Shown here in pieces: positions 6,226 through 15,851 of a DNA stretch of 28,370 nt. Source of the DNA: a bacterium. Its GTDB lineage: Bacteria; UBP15; UBA6099. Each line of letters begins with the position of its first letter. The stretch's first letter is position 1. The position numbers and the translations under genes were made by a program. Below the pieces are notes generated by a model. It was not told the DNA's origin, searched no databases, and saw only the letters and a program-made list of their open reading frames with translations. The stretch lies in assembly GCA_029564595.1 (NCBI GenBank), contig JAKQPS010000147.1, positions 1 to 28,370 on the forward strand, given 5' to 3'.

Positions 6226-8070
6226 TCAAACTTCATCGTTCGAGGCCGGGGTCGCCGGAGCCTCGCCGACGGCGCGTTGCTTGATAATCTGGACGCCGGC
6301 TTCTTTCAGAGCAAGGCGGTCGACCGTGGACGGCGCGCCGGTCAGCAGGCACGTGCCGGCCTGTGTCTTCGGGAACGTTATCACGTCCCTTATGGAGGTC
6401 TCGCCAAGCATGGCAGTGAGCAGGCGGTCAATGCCGAGGGCGATGCCGCCGTGAGGAGGCGCGCCGTGCCTGAACGCTTCGAGCAGGAACCCGAACCGGT
6501 CTTCCGCCTGTTCGTCCGTCATGCCTATAATGTTGAACACCCTTTTCTGAAGAACCGGGTCGTGTATTCTGAGGCTGCCGCTGCCGAGTTCGACGCCGTT
6601 CAGGACGAGGTCGTAGAGTCTGCCGAGGATTTCGCCGGTGTGGGTTTCGAGCCTGTCGAGGTCGCAGTCCCTCGGCATGGAGAACATGTGGTGCATGGGA
6701 GACCATCTCTTTTCCTTCGGGTCCCACTCGAACAGCGGGAACTCCGTGACCCAGCAGAATGAGAATTTTTTCAGAGGGGGCATTTCCATGACGCGGGCAA
6801 TTTCGACGCGAGTCTGCGCGAGAATCGGAAGCAAGTCGGTCAGTTGTCCGGCGAGGAACGTGAGCAAGTCGCCCGGTTGAGCGCCGAACGCGGCTATGAG
6901 CGCCTTCTGTTTTTCCTCGTTGAAGTATTTAACGATATTTGATTCCAGCCCGGTTTCCGTCACTCGCATCCAAGCCATACCGGTCGAGCCGAGTTTTTGC
7001 GTAAAAGCGATAAGGTCGTCAATCTGTTTTCTGGAAAGAGACTTGCCGCCTCCGGGAGCGCGTATGCCGCGAATGACGCCTCCGCCAGCAATGACGCCCT
7101 CGAACACTTTGAAGTCCGAGCCGCGAATGACTTCCGTGACGTCCGTGATTTCCAAAGGGAATCGCAGGTCGGGTTTGTCAATCGCGTACTTTAGCATTAC
7201 TTCTTCGTATGAGAAGCGAGGAAAAGGCGTCTCCAGTTTTTCACCGAGAGCTCCTTCGAACACCGAACTGACGAGGCCTTCAATGAGCGCGTAGATGTCC
7301 TCTTCGGTGACAAAGCTGAGTTCGAGGTCGATCTGAGTGTGTTCCGGCTGGCGGTCTGCGCGAAGGTCTTCATCCCTGTAGCATTTCACTATCTGGAAAT
7401 ATTTGTCGAAGCCGGAAGCCATGAGAGTCTGCTTGAAAAGCTGAGGCGATTGAGGAAGGGCGTAGAACATGCCGGGATTGAGCCTGCTGGGAACGAGGAA
7501 GTCGCGCGCTCCTTCGGGAGTCGATTTTGAGAGCACGGGGGTGTCAATTTCGAGGAAACCGCGCTCGAAGAAATAGTCTCTGATAATCCTGTTGACGTTG
7601 CTGCGGAAGATGATGTTGCGCTGCATCCGGGGCCGCCGCAGGTCAAGGTATCTGTAGCGGAGCCTGACGCGTTCGTCTTCCGCGCCCTCCTCGCTCACCA
7701 TAATCGGAGGCGGCTCGCTTACGCTGAGGATTTTGACCTCGCCGACGAGAACCTCGATCATGCCGGTGGCCAGTTTGGGGTTTTCCATCCCTTCCGGCCT
7801 TCTGCGCACTTTCCCCTTTACCGCGACCACGAATTCATTGCGGAGCGATTCGCCGACCGGGAAAACGTCTCCCGCCGCGCCCGGATCGAATACGGCTTGA
7901 GTCAAGCCGTACCTATCTCGCATATCAACGAAAATGACGCCGCCATGGTCCCTGCTGCGGTTTACCCATCCCATCAGGCAAACTTCCGCGCCGATATCGC
8001 TCTCTCTGAGGTCTCCGCACGTGTGCGTCCTTTTCCAGTCCCCCATCGGTTCAACTTTCAAGATGTCCAC
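6226..8070 (-). CDS. aspS: Aspartate--tRNA ligase
   Basis: Class II aminoacyl-tRNA synthetase that charges tRNA-Asp (and possibly tRNA-Asn) with aspartate. The 614-residue protein has the bacterial-type layout: an N-terminal OB-fold anticodon domain opening with RTHTCGDL...GWVNRSRDHGG, the catalytic core with motif 1 and motif 2 (CYRDEDLRADRQPEHTQIDLE), the GAD insertion domain of bacterial AspRS (about residues 290-420), and motif 3 near the end (GGIALGIDRLL). The start is uncertain: GTG 8068-8070 has AAAGGG upstream, TTG 8059-8061 has GAGGTG at good spacing, and ATG 8044-8046 matches the usual family start best. The last ~17 residues (rich in A, P, E) extend past motif 3 as a short tail. 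A promoter with a hairpin-bearing leader lies upstream, divergent from asd. Whether this AspRS also charges tRNA-Asn cannot be decided here. Confidence 0.96.
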   Translation of the reverse strand: MDILKVEPMGDWKRTHTCGDLRESDIGAEVCLMGWVNRSRDHGGVIFVDMRDRYGLTQAVFDPGAAGDVFPVGESLRNEFVVAVKGKVRRRPEGMENPKLATGMIEVLVGEVKILSVSEPPPIMVSEEGAEDERVRLRYRYLDLRRPRMQRNIIFRSNVNRIIRDYFFERGFLEIDTPVLSKSTPEGARDFLVPSRLNPGMFYALPQSPQLFKQTLMASGFDKYFQIVKCYRDEDLRADRQPEHTQIDLELSFVTEEDIYALIEGLVSSVFEGALGEKLETPFPRFSYEEVMLKYAIDKPDLRFPLEITDVTEVIRGSDFKVFEGVIAGGGVIRGIRAPGGGKSLSRKQIDDLIAFTQKLGSTGMAWMRVTETGLESNIVKYFNEEKQKALIAAFGAQPGDLLTFLAGQLTDLLPILAQTRVEIARVMEMPPLKKFSFCWVTEFPLFEWDPKEKRWSPMHHMFSMPRDCDLDRLETHTGEILGRLYDLVLNGVELGSGSLRIHDPVLQKRVFNIIGMTDEQAEDRFGFLLEAFRHGAPPHGGIALGIDRLLTAMLGETSIRDVITFPKTQAGTCLLTGAPSTVDRLALKEAGVQIIKQRAVGEAPATPASNDEV

Positions 8071-8092
8071 CTCTGCCCTTTAAGTTGGCGGC

Positions 8093-8111
8093 GCGGGGAG
8101 CCATGCCCCGC
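8093..8111 (-). other. GC-rich hairpin in the aspS leader
   Basis: GCGGGG (8093-8098) pairs with CCCCGC (8106-8111) around a 7-nt loop. It lies between the predicted aspS transcription start and the start codon, with no U-run after it on either strand. It is likely an mRNA leader structure rather than a terminator; any regulatory role is unknown. Confidence 0.45.
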
Positions 8112-8126
8112 TAACGCCAAATGAAT

Positions 8127-8155
8127 ATGATAATAAAAAACAGCTTCATATTCAA
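8127..8155 (-). promoter_or_regulatory. Predicted aspS promoter
   Basis: On the minus strand: -35 TTGAAT (8150-8155), a 17-bp spacer and -10 TATCAT (8127-8132). Transcription would start near 8120 and give a leader of about 50 nt containing the 8093-8111 hairpin. Confidence 0.5.
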
Positions 8156-8293
8156 TCATCGCGCGACAGTCGCCTTTGCGCCCGCGAATCCGCCCCGGTT
8201 TCTTCCCGCCAACCTGTTTTTTTACGTTCGAAATCTTCTCTTTTTTCGCTCTATCCTCATAATATATATCGACTTTGTTTAAGGAGGCGCGAC

Positions 8294-9415
8294 ATGCTGA
8301 AAGTAGGATTCGTAGGCTGGAGAGGAATGGTCGGGTCCGTTCTCATGGAGAGGATGGAGGCGGAAGGCGATTTCAAAGGATTCGAGCCGGCGTTTTATAC
8401 TACTTCGCAAAAAGGCTCAGAAGGCCCTAAGCTGGGCGGGTTCAATTCCGCGCCTCTCGAAGACGCTTTTGATATCGAGAGCCTGTCTCGCAACGACATA
8501 GTCGTCACCTGCCAAGGCGGAGACTACACGAAGAAAGTATATCCGGCCATCCGCAAATCCGGCTGGAACGGGTATTGGATAGACGCGGCGTCAGCGCTGA
8601 GGATGGAAAAAGACGCCGTTCTCGTTCTGGACCCGGTGAACCGGAAGGTAATCGACGCCGCGCTCGGCTCCGGTGTGAAGAACTACATCGGAGCCAACTG
8701 CACAGTGAGCCTGATGCTGATGGGGCTTGCGGGGCTGTTCGAGCGCGGGCTGGTCGAGTGGATGATATCGATGACATATCAGGCGGCTTCCGGAGCGGGA
8801 GCTAACAACATGAGGGAGCTTGTCGCCCAGATGGGAGCCATTCATGGAGCTGCGGGCGCGATGCTCGACAACCCGGCGTTCGGAATTCTGGACATCGACC
8901 GCAAAGTGGACTCCGTCATCAGGAGCGATGGTTTTCCGACAGCAAATTTCAAGGCCCCTCTCGCGGGCAGCATAATCCCGTGGATAGACAGCCTTATGGA
9001 AAACGGCCAGACCCGCGAGGAATGGAAAGGTTTCGCCGAGACGAATAAGATACTCGGCCTGAACCCGCCGATCCCCGTGGACGGGTTATGCGTCAGGGTG
9101 GGCGCGATGCGCAGCCACAGCCAAGCGATAACCGTCAAACTTAAAAAAGACGTCCCGCTCGACGAGTTGACCGGAATCATCGCGTCCGCCAACGAATGGG
9201 TCAGCGTGGTTCCGAACGAGCCGGATGAAACAAGAAAGAATCTGACGCCCGCCGCAGTGTCGGGAACGCTGGGAGTTCCTGTGGGACGAATCAGAAAACT
9301 CAACATGGGGTCTGAATACCTCGGGCTATTCACCGTTGGAGACCAGTTGCTGTGGGGAGCCGCGGAACCGATAAGAAGGATGTTTAAGATAGTCCTCGAA
9401 CGGCTTGACGGCTGA
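8294..9415 (+). CDS. asd: Aspartate-semialdehyde dehydrogenase
   Basis: Reduces L-aspartyl-4-phosphate to L-aspartate 4-semialdehyde with NADPH, the branch point to lysine/diaminopimelate, threonine and methionine. The 373-residue protein matches the E. coli-type subfamily in length and sequence: an N-terminal nucleotide-binding motif ([12 protein letters not shown]), the catalytic Cys136 in [13 protein letters not shown], the [10 protein letters not shown] segment, and the substrate/catalytic His region GAMRSHSQA. The start ATG has a textbook SD, AAGGAGG at 8281-8287. It is divergent from aspS. Downstream on the same strand lie hom and a likely homoserine kinase, the later steps of threonine synthesis, though separated by carA-purF-pckA. 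I see no clear terminator before carA. Confidence 0.97.
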   Translation: MLKVGFVGWRGMVGSVLMERMEAEGDFKGFEPAFYTTSQKGSEGPKLGGFNSAPLEDAFDIESLSRNDIVVTCQGGDYTKKVYPAIRKSGWNGYWIDAASALRMEKDAVLVLDPVNRKVIDAALGSGVKNYIGANCTVSLMLMGLAGLFERGLVEWMISMTYQAASGAGANNMRELVAQMGAIHGAAGAMLDNPAFGILDIDRKVDSVIRSDGFPTANFKAPLAGSIIPWIDSLMENGQTREEWKGFAETNKILGLNPPIPVDGLCVRVGAMRSHSQAITVKLKKDVPLDELTGIIASANEWVSVVPNEPDETRKNLTPAAVSGTLGVPVGRIRKLNMGSEYLGLFTVGDQLLWGAAEPIRRMFKIVLERLDG

Positions 9416-9521
9416 GCGGAGTAGCTGAAAGAAATTCTCGCAGCGAATAACGGCAATCTTTTTTTCGCGCCCGCCGCCGCAGAATCATATTCTACATAGG
9501 CTAACAAATCGCTTTTGGCGG

Positions 9522-9558
9522 CTTGCCGTTTATTATTTTTGGCACATCTTGCCGTTTA
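9522..9558. repeat. Two 11-bp direct repeats upstream of carA (possible operator)
   Basis: CTTGCCGTTTA occurs at 9522-9532 and again at 9548-9558, 26 bp apart, each followed by T/A-rich sequence. A near copy in reverse (TTGCCGTTA on the minus strand) lies at about 9449-9457. The pair ends 22 bp before the carA -35 box. The placement suggests binding sites for a regulator of the carA unit, but the sequence matches no operator I know. Confidence 0.4.
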
Positions 9559-9580
9559 ATTTTAATGTGAGGCGCGGATG

Positions 9581-9608
9581 TGGACACGCCCCGCGCGGGC
9601 CGTATAAT
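9581..9608 (+). promoter_or_regulatory. carA promoter placed at the start codon
   Basis: -35 TGGACA (9581-9586, one mismatch to consensus), a 16-bp spacer, and a perfect -10 TATAAT (9603-9608). Transcription should start about 9613-9616, only a few bases before the carA ATG at 9619 and near an in-frame GTG at 9613. The mRNA would thus have almost no leader. Confidence 0.7.
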
Positions 9609-9618
9609 AGCGGTGACT

Positions 9619-10710
9619 ATGAAAGCGATTATTGCTCTAGAGGACGGAACGGCCTTCCACGGCGAGGGCTTCGGAGCGCGGGGCGAAAGCTTCGGAGAGG
9701 CCGTTTTCAACACCAGCATGACCGGCTATCAGGAGGTGCTCACCGACCCTTCCTACAGAGGCCAGATCGTGGCTATGACGTATCCGCTTATCGGCAATTA
9801 CGGGATAAACGAGGAAGACCACGAGTCGTCCCGGATATGGATGAGCGGTTTCGTGGTGAAGGAATACAGCAAGATAGTCAGCAACTGGCGCGCCACCTGC
9901 TCGCTGGGAGATTTCCTGATAAAACAAAATGTGGTGGGCATTGAGGGGATCGACACGCGGGCGCTTACGAAACATATCAGAGACGCCGGAGCGATGACTG
10001 CCGTCATATCTACCGAAGACCTCAACGTGAAGAGCCTTGTGAAAAAAGCGAGGACGGCCCCGAACATCGTGGGGCGCGATTTGGTGCGCGAAGTGGTTCC
10101 CGAAGGCCCTTACAAGTGGTCGAAAAAAGGCAAATATAAAATAGCGGCGCTCGATTGCGGCATAAAGAGGAACATTTTGCGGCTGCTGGAATCCCACGGC
10201 TGCGCTGTGACAGTCTTTCCCGCCGGGACCGAGCCTGAAGTGATACTCGCTTCCAAACCTGACGGATTTTTCCTGTCGAACGGCCCCGGAGACCCCAACC
10301 TGCCCTATCTTGTGAACACAGCGAAAGAGATGCTCTCGCGGGAGTTGCCGCTGTTCGGAATCTGCCTCGGCCACCAGATTCTGGGGCTGGCCCTCGGCGG
10401 CAGCGCGTTCAAACTCAAGTTCGGCCACAGGGGGGCAAACCATCCGGTGAAGAACCTCCTGACCGGCTCGGTGGAGATAACGGTTCAGAACCACGGCTTC
10501 TGCATCGACCCGGCCTCGCTCGACCCGAAAAAAATTGAAATCACTCACATAAACTTGAACGATGGAACGCTTGAAGGGTTCAGACACAAAAAACTTCCCG
10601 CGTTCTCTGTGCAATATCACCCCGAAGCCGCCGCCGGGCCTCGCGACTCGGAATATTTGTTCGGGGAATTTATCAAACTTCTGGAAAAGAACGTTGCCGA
10701 AAAGAACTGA
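9619..10710 (+). CDS. carA: Carbamoyl-phosphate synthase small (glutaminase) subunit
   Basis: Hydrolyses glutamine and channels ammonia to the large subunit for carbamoyl phosphate, the precursor of pyrimidines and arginine. The 363-residue protein has the CarA-specific N-terminal domain ([14 protein letters not shown]...[10 protein letters not shown]) and a class I glutamine amidotransferase domain with nucleophile Cys249 in GICLGHQ and the His/Glu pair in VQYHPEA. I chose ATG 9619 because the protein then opens as CarA proteins usually do; a GTG at 9580 lies upstream of the -10 box and cannot be used if that promoter is real. There is no SD, in keeping with a leaderless mRNA. It overlaps the half-length carB by 17 nt, so the two are translationally coupled. 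Confidence 0.96.
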   Translation: MKAIIALEDGTAFHGEGFGARGESFGEAVFNTSMTGYQEVLTDPSYRGQIVAMTYPLIGNYGINEEDHESSRIWMSGFVVKEYSKIVSNWRATCSLGDFLIKQNVVGIEGIDTRALTKHIRDAGAMTAVISTEDLNVKSLVKKARTAPNIVGRDLVREVVPEGPYKWSKKGKYKIAALDCGIKRNILRLLESHGCAVTVFPAGTEPEVILASKPDGFFLSNGPGDPNLPYLVNTAKEMLSRELPLFGICLGHQILGLALGGSAFKLKFGHRGANHPVKNLLTGSVEITVQNHGFCIDPASLDPKKIEITHINLNDGTLEGFRHKKLPAFSVQYHPEAAAGPRDSEYLFGEFIKLLEKNVAEKN

Positions 10711-12358
10711 CATAAAATCGATACTGGTGATCGGGTCCGGGCCGATAGTTATCGGGCAGGCGTGCGAGTTCGACTACTCCGGAACGCAGGCGTGCAGGGT
10801 GCTGAAGGCGGAAGGATTCCGCGTCGTGCTAATCAACACGAACCCCGCAACGATAATGACGGACCCGATGATGGCGGACGCCACTTATATTGAACCGATA
10901 ACTCCTGAAGTGATAGAGAAGATAATCGAGAGGGAGAGGCCGGACGCGCTGTTGCCGACTCTGGGCGGGCAGACGGCGCTCAACGCGGCGGTCGCGGTGG
11001 CCGAAAGAGGCTCTCTCGACAGGTTCGGAGTCGAGGTCATCGGAGCGAAAATCGACGCGATAAAAAAAGCCGAAGACCGTGACCTGTTCAAGAAGGCGAT
11101 GAAAAAAATCGGCCTCGACCTGCCCCGCTCTTCCCAAGTAGGCAGCCTCAAGGAAGCGATGGCCGCGATCAATCGCGTCGGGTTCCCGGCGATAATCCGC
11201 CCATGCTTCACAATGGGCGGAGTGGGCGGCGGCGTCGCTTACAACATGGACGAATTCAAGGCGCAGGTTCAGGCCGGGCTTGCCGCCAGCATGACTCATG
11301 AAGTCCTCATCGAGGAGTCTCTGCTCGGCTGGAAAGAATACGAACTGGAAGTGATGCGCGACTGCAAGGACAACGCGGTCATAATCTGCTCGATAGAAAA
11401 TTTCGACCCGATGGGGGTTCACACCGGGGACAGCATAACGGTGGCTCCGACGCAGACTCTCACCGACAGGGAATACCAGAAGATGAGGGACGCGGCGATA
11501 GCGTGTCTGAGGGAAATCGGCGTGGACACGGGAGGCTCGAACGTTCAGTTCGCGCTCAATCCTGCGAACGGCAGGATGATCATAATCGAGATGAACCCGC
11601 GCGTGTCGCGCAGCTCGGCGCTGGCCTCTAAAGCCACCGGGTTCCCGATAGCGAAGATAGCCGCGAAACTGGCGGTCGGGTACACCCTCGACGAGATAGC
11701 CAACGACATAACGAAAAAGACGCCGGCGTGTTTTGAGCCGACCATAGACTACTGCGTGGTTAAGATTCCGAGGTTCACGTTCGAGAAGTTTTCGGGCGCG
11801 TCGCAAATTCTCACCACACAGATGAAATCGGTCGGCGAAGCGATGTCGATAGGCAGAACCTTCAAGGAAGCCCTGCAAAAGGGATTGCGCTCGATGGAAA
11901 CCGGGCTGCGCGGGCTGGACGACCTGAAAACCGAGCCGTCGGACGAGCAGATTGAGGAAAAGCTCCGAATGCCCGGCCCGGACAGGATGCTTTATGTGAA
12001 GCATGCGCTAAAAAAAGGGATGAGTCTGGAAAATATTCACAAATTGAGTTGGATTGACCCTTGGTTTCTTTATAATATGCGGGAGATTGTCGATTTTGAG
12101 GCGGAAATCGAATCAATCGCGAACAAGGGCGTCGCCGCTCTGACGAAAGAAACGCTGACAAGAGCGAAACAGTTTGGATTCTCGGACGCGCAGCTCGGAC
12201 GGATTTTCGGCGTGGACGAAATCCAGATGCGGAAGATTAGAATAAAAAAGAATGTGCTGCCGACGTACAAGCTTGTGGACACATGCGGCGCGGAGTTCGA
12301 AGCGATGACCCCTTATTTCTATTCGACCTACGAGGTAGAAGATGAAAGCAGGGTTTGA
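10694..12358 (+). CDS. carB: Carbamoyl-phosphate synthase large subunit, N-terminal half only
   Basis: Full CarB is about 1070 residues: two homologous ATP-grasp halves plus an allosteric domain. This gene encodes only the first half, 554 residues from TTG 10694 (reading [17 protein letters not shown], the canonical CarB start). It covers the carboxyphosphate ATP-grasp domain ([32 protein letters not shown]) and the oligomerisation domain, then stops at [14 protein letters not shown], the point where the E. coli protein passes into its second half. Nothing of the carbamoyl-phosphate half or the MGS domain follows; purF begins inside the last codons. Split carB genes (carB1/carB2) are known in Aquifex and Methanocaldococcus, so a carB2 elsewhere is the simplest reading. 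A true deletion, or a homodimer of this half doing both phosphorylations, are alternatives. ATP-grasp residues look intact, so it is probably functional. Confidence 0.93.
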   Translation: MPKRTDIKSILVIGSGPIVIGQACEFDYSGTQACRVLKAEGFRVVLINTNPATIMTDPMMADATYIEPITPEVIEKIIERERPDALLPTLGGQTALNAAVAVAERGSLDRFGVEVIGAKIDAIKKAEDRDLFKKAMKKIGLDLPRSSQVGSLKEAMAAINRVGFPAIIRPCFTMGGVGGGVAYNMDEFKAQVQAGLAASMTHEVLIEESLLGWKEYELEVMRDCKDNAVIICSIENFDPMGVHTGDSITVAPTQTLTDREYQKMRDAAIACLREIGVDTGGSNVQFALNPANGRMIIIEMNPRVSRSSALASKATGFPIAKIAAKLAVGYTLDEIANDITKKTPACFEPTIDYCVVKIPRFTFEKFSGASQILTTQMKSVGEAMSIGRTFKEALQKGLRSMETGLRGLDDLKTEPSDEQIEEKLRMPGPDRMLYVKHALKKGMSLENIHKLSWIDPWFLYNMREIVDFEAEIESIANKGVAALTKETLTRAKQFGFSDAQLGRIFGVDEIQMRKIRIKKNVLPTYKLVDTCGAEFEAMTPYFYSTYEVEDESRV

Positions 12359-13853
12359 GCAAGACAAAATGAAGGACGCCTGCGGCGTCTTCGCGATACA
12401 CGCTCCAGACAAAGACGTTGCCAGACTGGCATATTTCGCGCTTTTCTCTCTTCAACACAGGGGACAGGAGAGCGCGGGCATAGCCGTTTACAGCGACAAA
12501 GAAATCGTCTGTTACAAGAACATGGGCCTAGTTACCCTCGTGTTCGATGAAAAAATACTCAGGCTTCTCAAAGGGAGAATGGCGGTGGGCCATGTGCGGT
12601 ATTCCACCACCGGCTCCAGCAACGAAGTGAACGCCCAGCCGATTCTTGCCGGCTCGGATACGATAAGACATTCAAAAAGTTGCGGCGCTAAATACCGCCG
12701 TCAGGTGGCGGTCGCCCACAACGGCAATTTGGTGAACACGGCGACCCTCCGCGAAGAGCTTCAGGAACAGGGCGTCGAATTCGAGACATCCTCGGACACC
12801 GAAGTGATAGCGGAGATGATAGCGATGTCGGACAAGCCGACCGCAGAAGAAGCGGTCGCCGATTCGCTCAGGCAAGCGCGCGGGGCGTTCAGCATCGTCG
12901 CGCTCTGCGAAGGGAAGATATTCGCCGCCCGCGACTCTTTCGGCATCCGGCCGCTATGCCTCGGAAAGCTCGGAGACGGCAACTGGGCGGTGGCGTCAGA
13001 GACCTGCGCGTTCAGCATAATCGGAGCGCAGTTTGAAAGAGAAATCAGACCCGGCGAATTGGTCATCATAGACGATTCAGGAGTCAAATCCGTCGATTAC
13101 ACGAAGCCTCAACGAGAGGCTCTCTGCATATTCGAGTTCATTTATTTCGCGAGGCCGGACAGCGTGATGCTCGGCCAGACTCTCTACACGGTGAGAAGGA
13201 ACTTGGGGGCGATACTCGCCGCCGAGTCACAAGTGGAAGCGGATGTAGTTATAAGCGTGCCTGACTCCGGGACGCCCGCGGCGATCGGTTTCGCTCAAGC
13301 GTCCGGCATTCCTTTTGTGGACGGGCTGATAAAAAACCGTTACGTGGGCCGGACTTTCATCCAGCCGAATCAGGAGATGCGCGAACTTGGCGTCAAAATG
13401 AAACTGAACCCGCTTTCGGACAACATCAGGGGAAAGCGGGTCGTTATGGTGGACGATTCAATCGTCCGCGGGAGCACCAGCAGCAAGATCGTCAGCCTGC
13501 TGAGGGCCAACGGGGCGACGGAAGTGCATGTGAGGGTCAGTTCGCCGCCAGTTAAATTCCCCTGTTTTTACGGAATCGACACCGCTTCGCGGGAGGAGCT
13601 TGTGGCCTCTCAGTTGAGCGTGGAACAGATAAAGGAAATGCTGGGGGCTGACAGCCTCAGCTATATCAGCGAGGAGGGGATGTTCAAGGCGACGAGCATG
13701 GACAGACATAATTTCTGCTCGGCCTGCTTTACCGAGGAATATCCCATCCCGATTCCCCAGCAGCTTCATCTGGAAAAGTTGATGTACGAAAACGGGAAAA
13801 AACAAGAGAACCGGGTTCCCACCTGCCTGCGCGAGAATAATCCCCGCTCCTGA
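12342..13853 (+). CDS. purF: Amidophosphoribosyltransferase, [4Fe-4S] type
   Basis: Catalyses the first step of purine synthesis: PRPP plus glutamine to phosphoribosylamine. The 503-residue protein starts at ATG 12342 behind GAGGTAGAAG, overlapping the half-carB gene by 17 nt. A 13-residue propeptide precedes the Ntn nucleophile Cys14 (DA/CGVFAI), so it should be self-processed as in Bacillus PurF. Cysteines 262, 408, 459 and 462 match the four ligands of the Bacillus-type Fe-S cluster ([20 protein letters not shown]). The PRPP loop is [13 protein letters not shown] (about residues 367-379). One oddity: the segment at about residues 104-121, between NAQP and AHNGN, is around a dozen residues longer than usual and basic. 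It closes the carA-carB-purF unit, a grouping of two glutamine amidotransferases that feed nucleotide synthesis. Confidence 0.96.
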   Translation: MKAGFEQDKMKDACGVFAIHAPDKDVARLAYFALFSLQHRGQESAGIAVYSDKEIVCYKNMGLVTLVFDEKILRLLKGRMAVGHVRYSTTGSSNEVNAQPILAGSDTIRHSKSCGAKYRRQVAVAHNGNLVNTATLREELQEQGVEFETSSDTEVIAEMIAMSDKPTAEEAVADSLRQARGAFSIVALCEGKIFAARDSFGIRPLCLGKLGDGNWAVASETCAFSIIGAQFEREIRPGELVIIDDSGVKSVDYTKPQREALCIFEFIYFARPDSVMLGQTLYTVRRNLGAILAAESQVEADVVISVPDSGTPAAIGFAQASGIPFVDGLIKNRYVGRTFIQPNQEMRELGVKMKLNPLSDNIRGKRVVMVDDSIVRGSTSSKIVSLLRANGATEVHVRVSSPPVKFPCFYGIDTASREELVASQLSVEQIKEMLGADSLSYISEEGMFKATSMDRHNFCSACFTEEYPIPIPQQLHLEKLMYENGKKQENRVPTCLRENNPRS

Positions 13854-13934
13854 GCGGGATTATCCGAACCCTACGCGGCGGTCCTTATCGGGTCGTTATT
13901 TCCGCAATAATCTCGCGAAAACGCTGCTGTGGAA

Positions 13935-13959
13935 ATGTCTCCACCGGGAGATATTTTTA
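13935..13959 (+). terminator. Intrinsic terminator after purF
   Basis: An 8-bp stem with one G-U pair (ATGTCTCC 13935-13942 / GGAGATAT 13947-13954) around the loop ACCG, followed by TTTTAG. A second, bulged hairpin (about 13838-13864) overlaps the purF stop codon but has no T-run. Together they probably end the carA-purF transcript before pckA. Confidence 0.55.
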
Positions 13960-14033
13960 GAATATGGCAATTTACGATTCTGTAACTACAATAATGGTCT
14001 AGGCTAAAAGCCTCAGCATAAAGGAGAAAGGCG

Positions 14034-15830
14034 ATGGTAAAAAGCGAGCACACGAATCACAGGGAACTGATCGAATGGGTCAACAAGATGGCGGCCATGT
14101 GCAAGCCGGACGACATCATGTGGATCGACGGCTCGGACGAACAGAAGAAACGACTCGAAGAAGAAGCGATAAAGACCGGTGAAATAGTCAGGCTCGACCA
14201 GAAAAAGCTGCCCGGCTGCGTGTATCACAAGACGGCTGAGAACGACACCGCGCGGACGGAGCATCTTACTTTCATATGCACTTCTAAGAAGGACGACGCG
14301 GGCCCGAACAACAACTGGATGGACCCCAAAGAGGCGTACTCGACGGCGTCGAAGTATTTTTCCGGCTCGATGCGAGGACGGACGATGTATGTGATACCGT
14401 TCTCGATGGGGCCTGTTGGTTCTCCGTTCAGCAAAATAGGAATCGAGCTGACGGACAGCATATACGTCGTCCTAAACATGATTATCATGACAAGGGTGGG
14501 AACCCGCGTCCTAGACGCTCTGGGCACAGACGGCGCGTTCACCAAGTGCCTGCACGGAAAGGCTCAGCTCGACATTGATAAAAGGCTTATTCTGCACTTC
14601 CCCGAAGACAACGCCATCTGGAGCGTGAACTCAGGCTACGGCGGAAACGTGTTGCTGGGCAAGAAATGCCTCTCTCTGAGAATCGCCAGCTATCTGGCGG
14701 CGCAGGAAAGCTGGCTTGCCGAACACATGCTAATCCTCGGCGTCGAAGACCCTGAAGGGCGCATAATATACGTGGCGGGCGCATTCCCGAGCGCCTGCGG
14801 AAAAACCAACCTCGCCATGCTTATCCCTCCCAAAGCCCTGAAAAAGAAGGGCTACAGGGTGTGGACGGTGGGCGACGACATAGCGTGGATGAGAATTGAC
14901 ACCGACGGCCAACTCTGGGCGGTGAACCCGGAGACCGGCATGTTCGGCGTCGCTCCCGGAACCAACTCGAAAAGCAACCCGAACGCTATGGCGACGGTGT
15001 CGAAGAACACAATCTTCACGAATGTGCTTCTGAAAAAAGACGGAACGGTGTGGTGGGAAGGACATGACGACCCACCGCCTGCGGAGGGCGGAATCAACTG
15101 GCAGGGACTTAAATGGAAACCGGGGATGAAGAACGAAAAGGGAGAACCCGTTCTGGGAGCGAACGCCAACAGCCGATTCACCGCTCCGCTTTCGCAGTGT
15201 CCGTCCATCACGAACCGCATCGAGCATCACCACGGAGTGCCTATCTCTGCGATACTATTCGGAGGCAGGCGGGCGCATGTGGCTCCGCTGGTGTACGAAG
15301 CTTTCACATGGCAGCACGGAGTTTACATGGGAGCCACTATGGCCTCCGAGCGCACCGCCGCACAGTTCGGCCTTCAGGGCGAGGTGCGCCGCGACCCGAT
15401 GGCTATGCTGCCCTTCTGCGGATACAACATGGCCGACTACTTCCGCCACTGGCTGAACATGGGCAACAGGATGTTGAGAACGCCGCGCATCTTCCACGTC
15501 AACTGGTTCCGCACCGACGACAACGGCAAGTTCATCTGGCCGGGATTCGGCGACAACCTCAGGGTGCTCGCGTGGATTGCGGAGCGCTGCAGGGGCGTCC
15601 GCGAGGCGGCGGAGACTCCCATCGGCTATATGCCTCATCCGGGCGACATCGACATGACCGGACTCAACCTGTCCCCGGCAGAACTTAAGGGACTGCTTGA
15701 AATAGACAAAGAGGAATGGAAGCGCGAAGTGAAGGACATTGACAAGTTCTTCGACACGTTCGGCGACGCGATCCCGAAACGGATACTCGCCGAGCACGAC
15801 GCGCTTCGGCGGCGGCTGAGAAAGATGTAG
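14034..15830 (+). CDS. pckA: Phosphoenolpyruvate carboxykinase (GTP)
   Basis: Interconverts oxaloacetate + GTP with phosphoenolpyruvate + GDP + CO2, linking the TCA pool and gluconeogenesis. Its 598 residues match the GTP-dependent family, which is unrelated in most of its sequence to the ATP enzyme of E. coli. The P-loop with the reactive Cys255 reads FPSACGKTN, the metal/kinase-2 motif is TVGDDIAWM (about residues 278-286), and the C-terminal substrate segments LFGGRRAH and GATMASE are present. The start ATG has AAGGAGAAAG upstream. The 180-bp leader holds the purF terminator and a small AGGCT/AGCCT hairpin just before the SD; a TACAAT -10 candidate lies near 13987 with a poor -35. GTP-type PEPCK is scattered among bacterial phyla, so it is only a weak taxonomic hint. 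Confidence 0.97.
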   Translation: MVKSEHTNHRELIEWVNKMAAMCKPDDIMWIDGSDEQKKRLEEEAIKTGEIVRLDQKKLPGCVYHKTAENDTARTEHLTFICTSKKDDAGPNNNWMDPKEAYSTASKYFSGSMRGRTMYVIPFSMGPVGSPFSKIGIELTDSIYVVLNMIIMTRVGTRVLDALGTDGAFTKCLHGKAQLDIDKRLILHFPEDNAIWSVNSGYGGNVLLGKKCLSLRIASYLAAQESWLAEHMLILGVEDPEGRIIYVAGAFPSACGKTNLAMLIPPKALKKKGYRVWTVGDDIAWMRIDTDGQLWAVNPETGMFGVAPGTNSKSNPNAMATVSKNTIFTNVLLKKDGTVWWEGHDDPPPAEGGINWQGLKWKPGMKNEKGEPVLGANANSRFTAPLSQCPSITNRIEHHHGVPISAILFGGRRAHVAPLVYEAFTWQHGVYMGATMASERTAAQFGLQGEVRRDPMAMLPFCGYNMADYFRHWLNMGNRMLRTPRIFHVNWFRTDDNGKFIWPGFGDNLRVLAWIAERCRGVREAAETPIGYMPHPGDIDMTGLNLSPAELKGLLEIDKEEWKREVKDIDKFFDTFGDAIPKRILAEHDALRRRLRKM

Positions 15831-15851
15831 CGCCCCGCCGCGCCGACCGAC

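Noticed and set aside
8071-8293. Riboswitch or T-box between aspS and asd
   Set aside because: Only a simple hairpin on the aspS side is visible; no lysine-riboswitch or T-box core sequence was recognised.
9637-10713. 358-codon minus-strand open frame
   Set aside because: Antisense shadow of carA, whose catalytic motifs are unmistakable.
10829-12004. 391-codon minus-strand open frame
   Set aside because: Antisense shadow of the carB half; H/R/V-rich translation without any family resemblance.
12342-12369. Possible frameshift hiding the second half of carB
   Set aside because: Downstream sequence is a complete purF in its own right; no CarB second-half motif appears in any frame.
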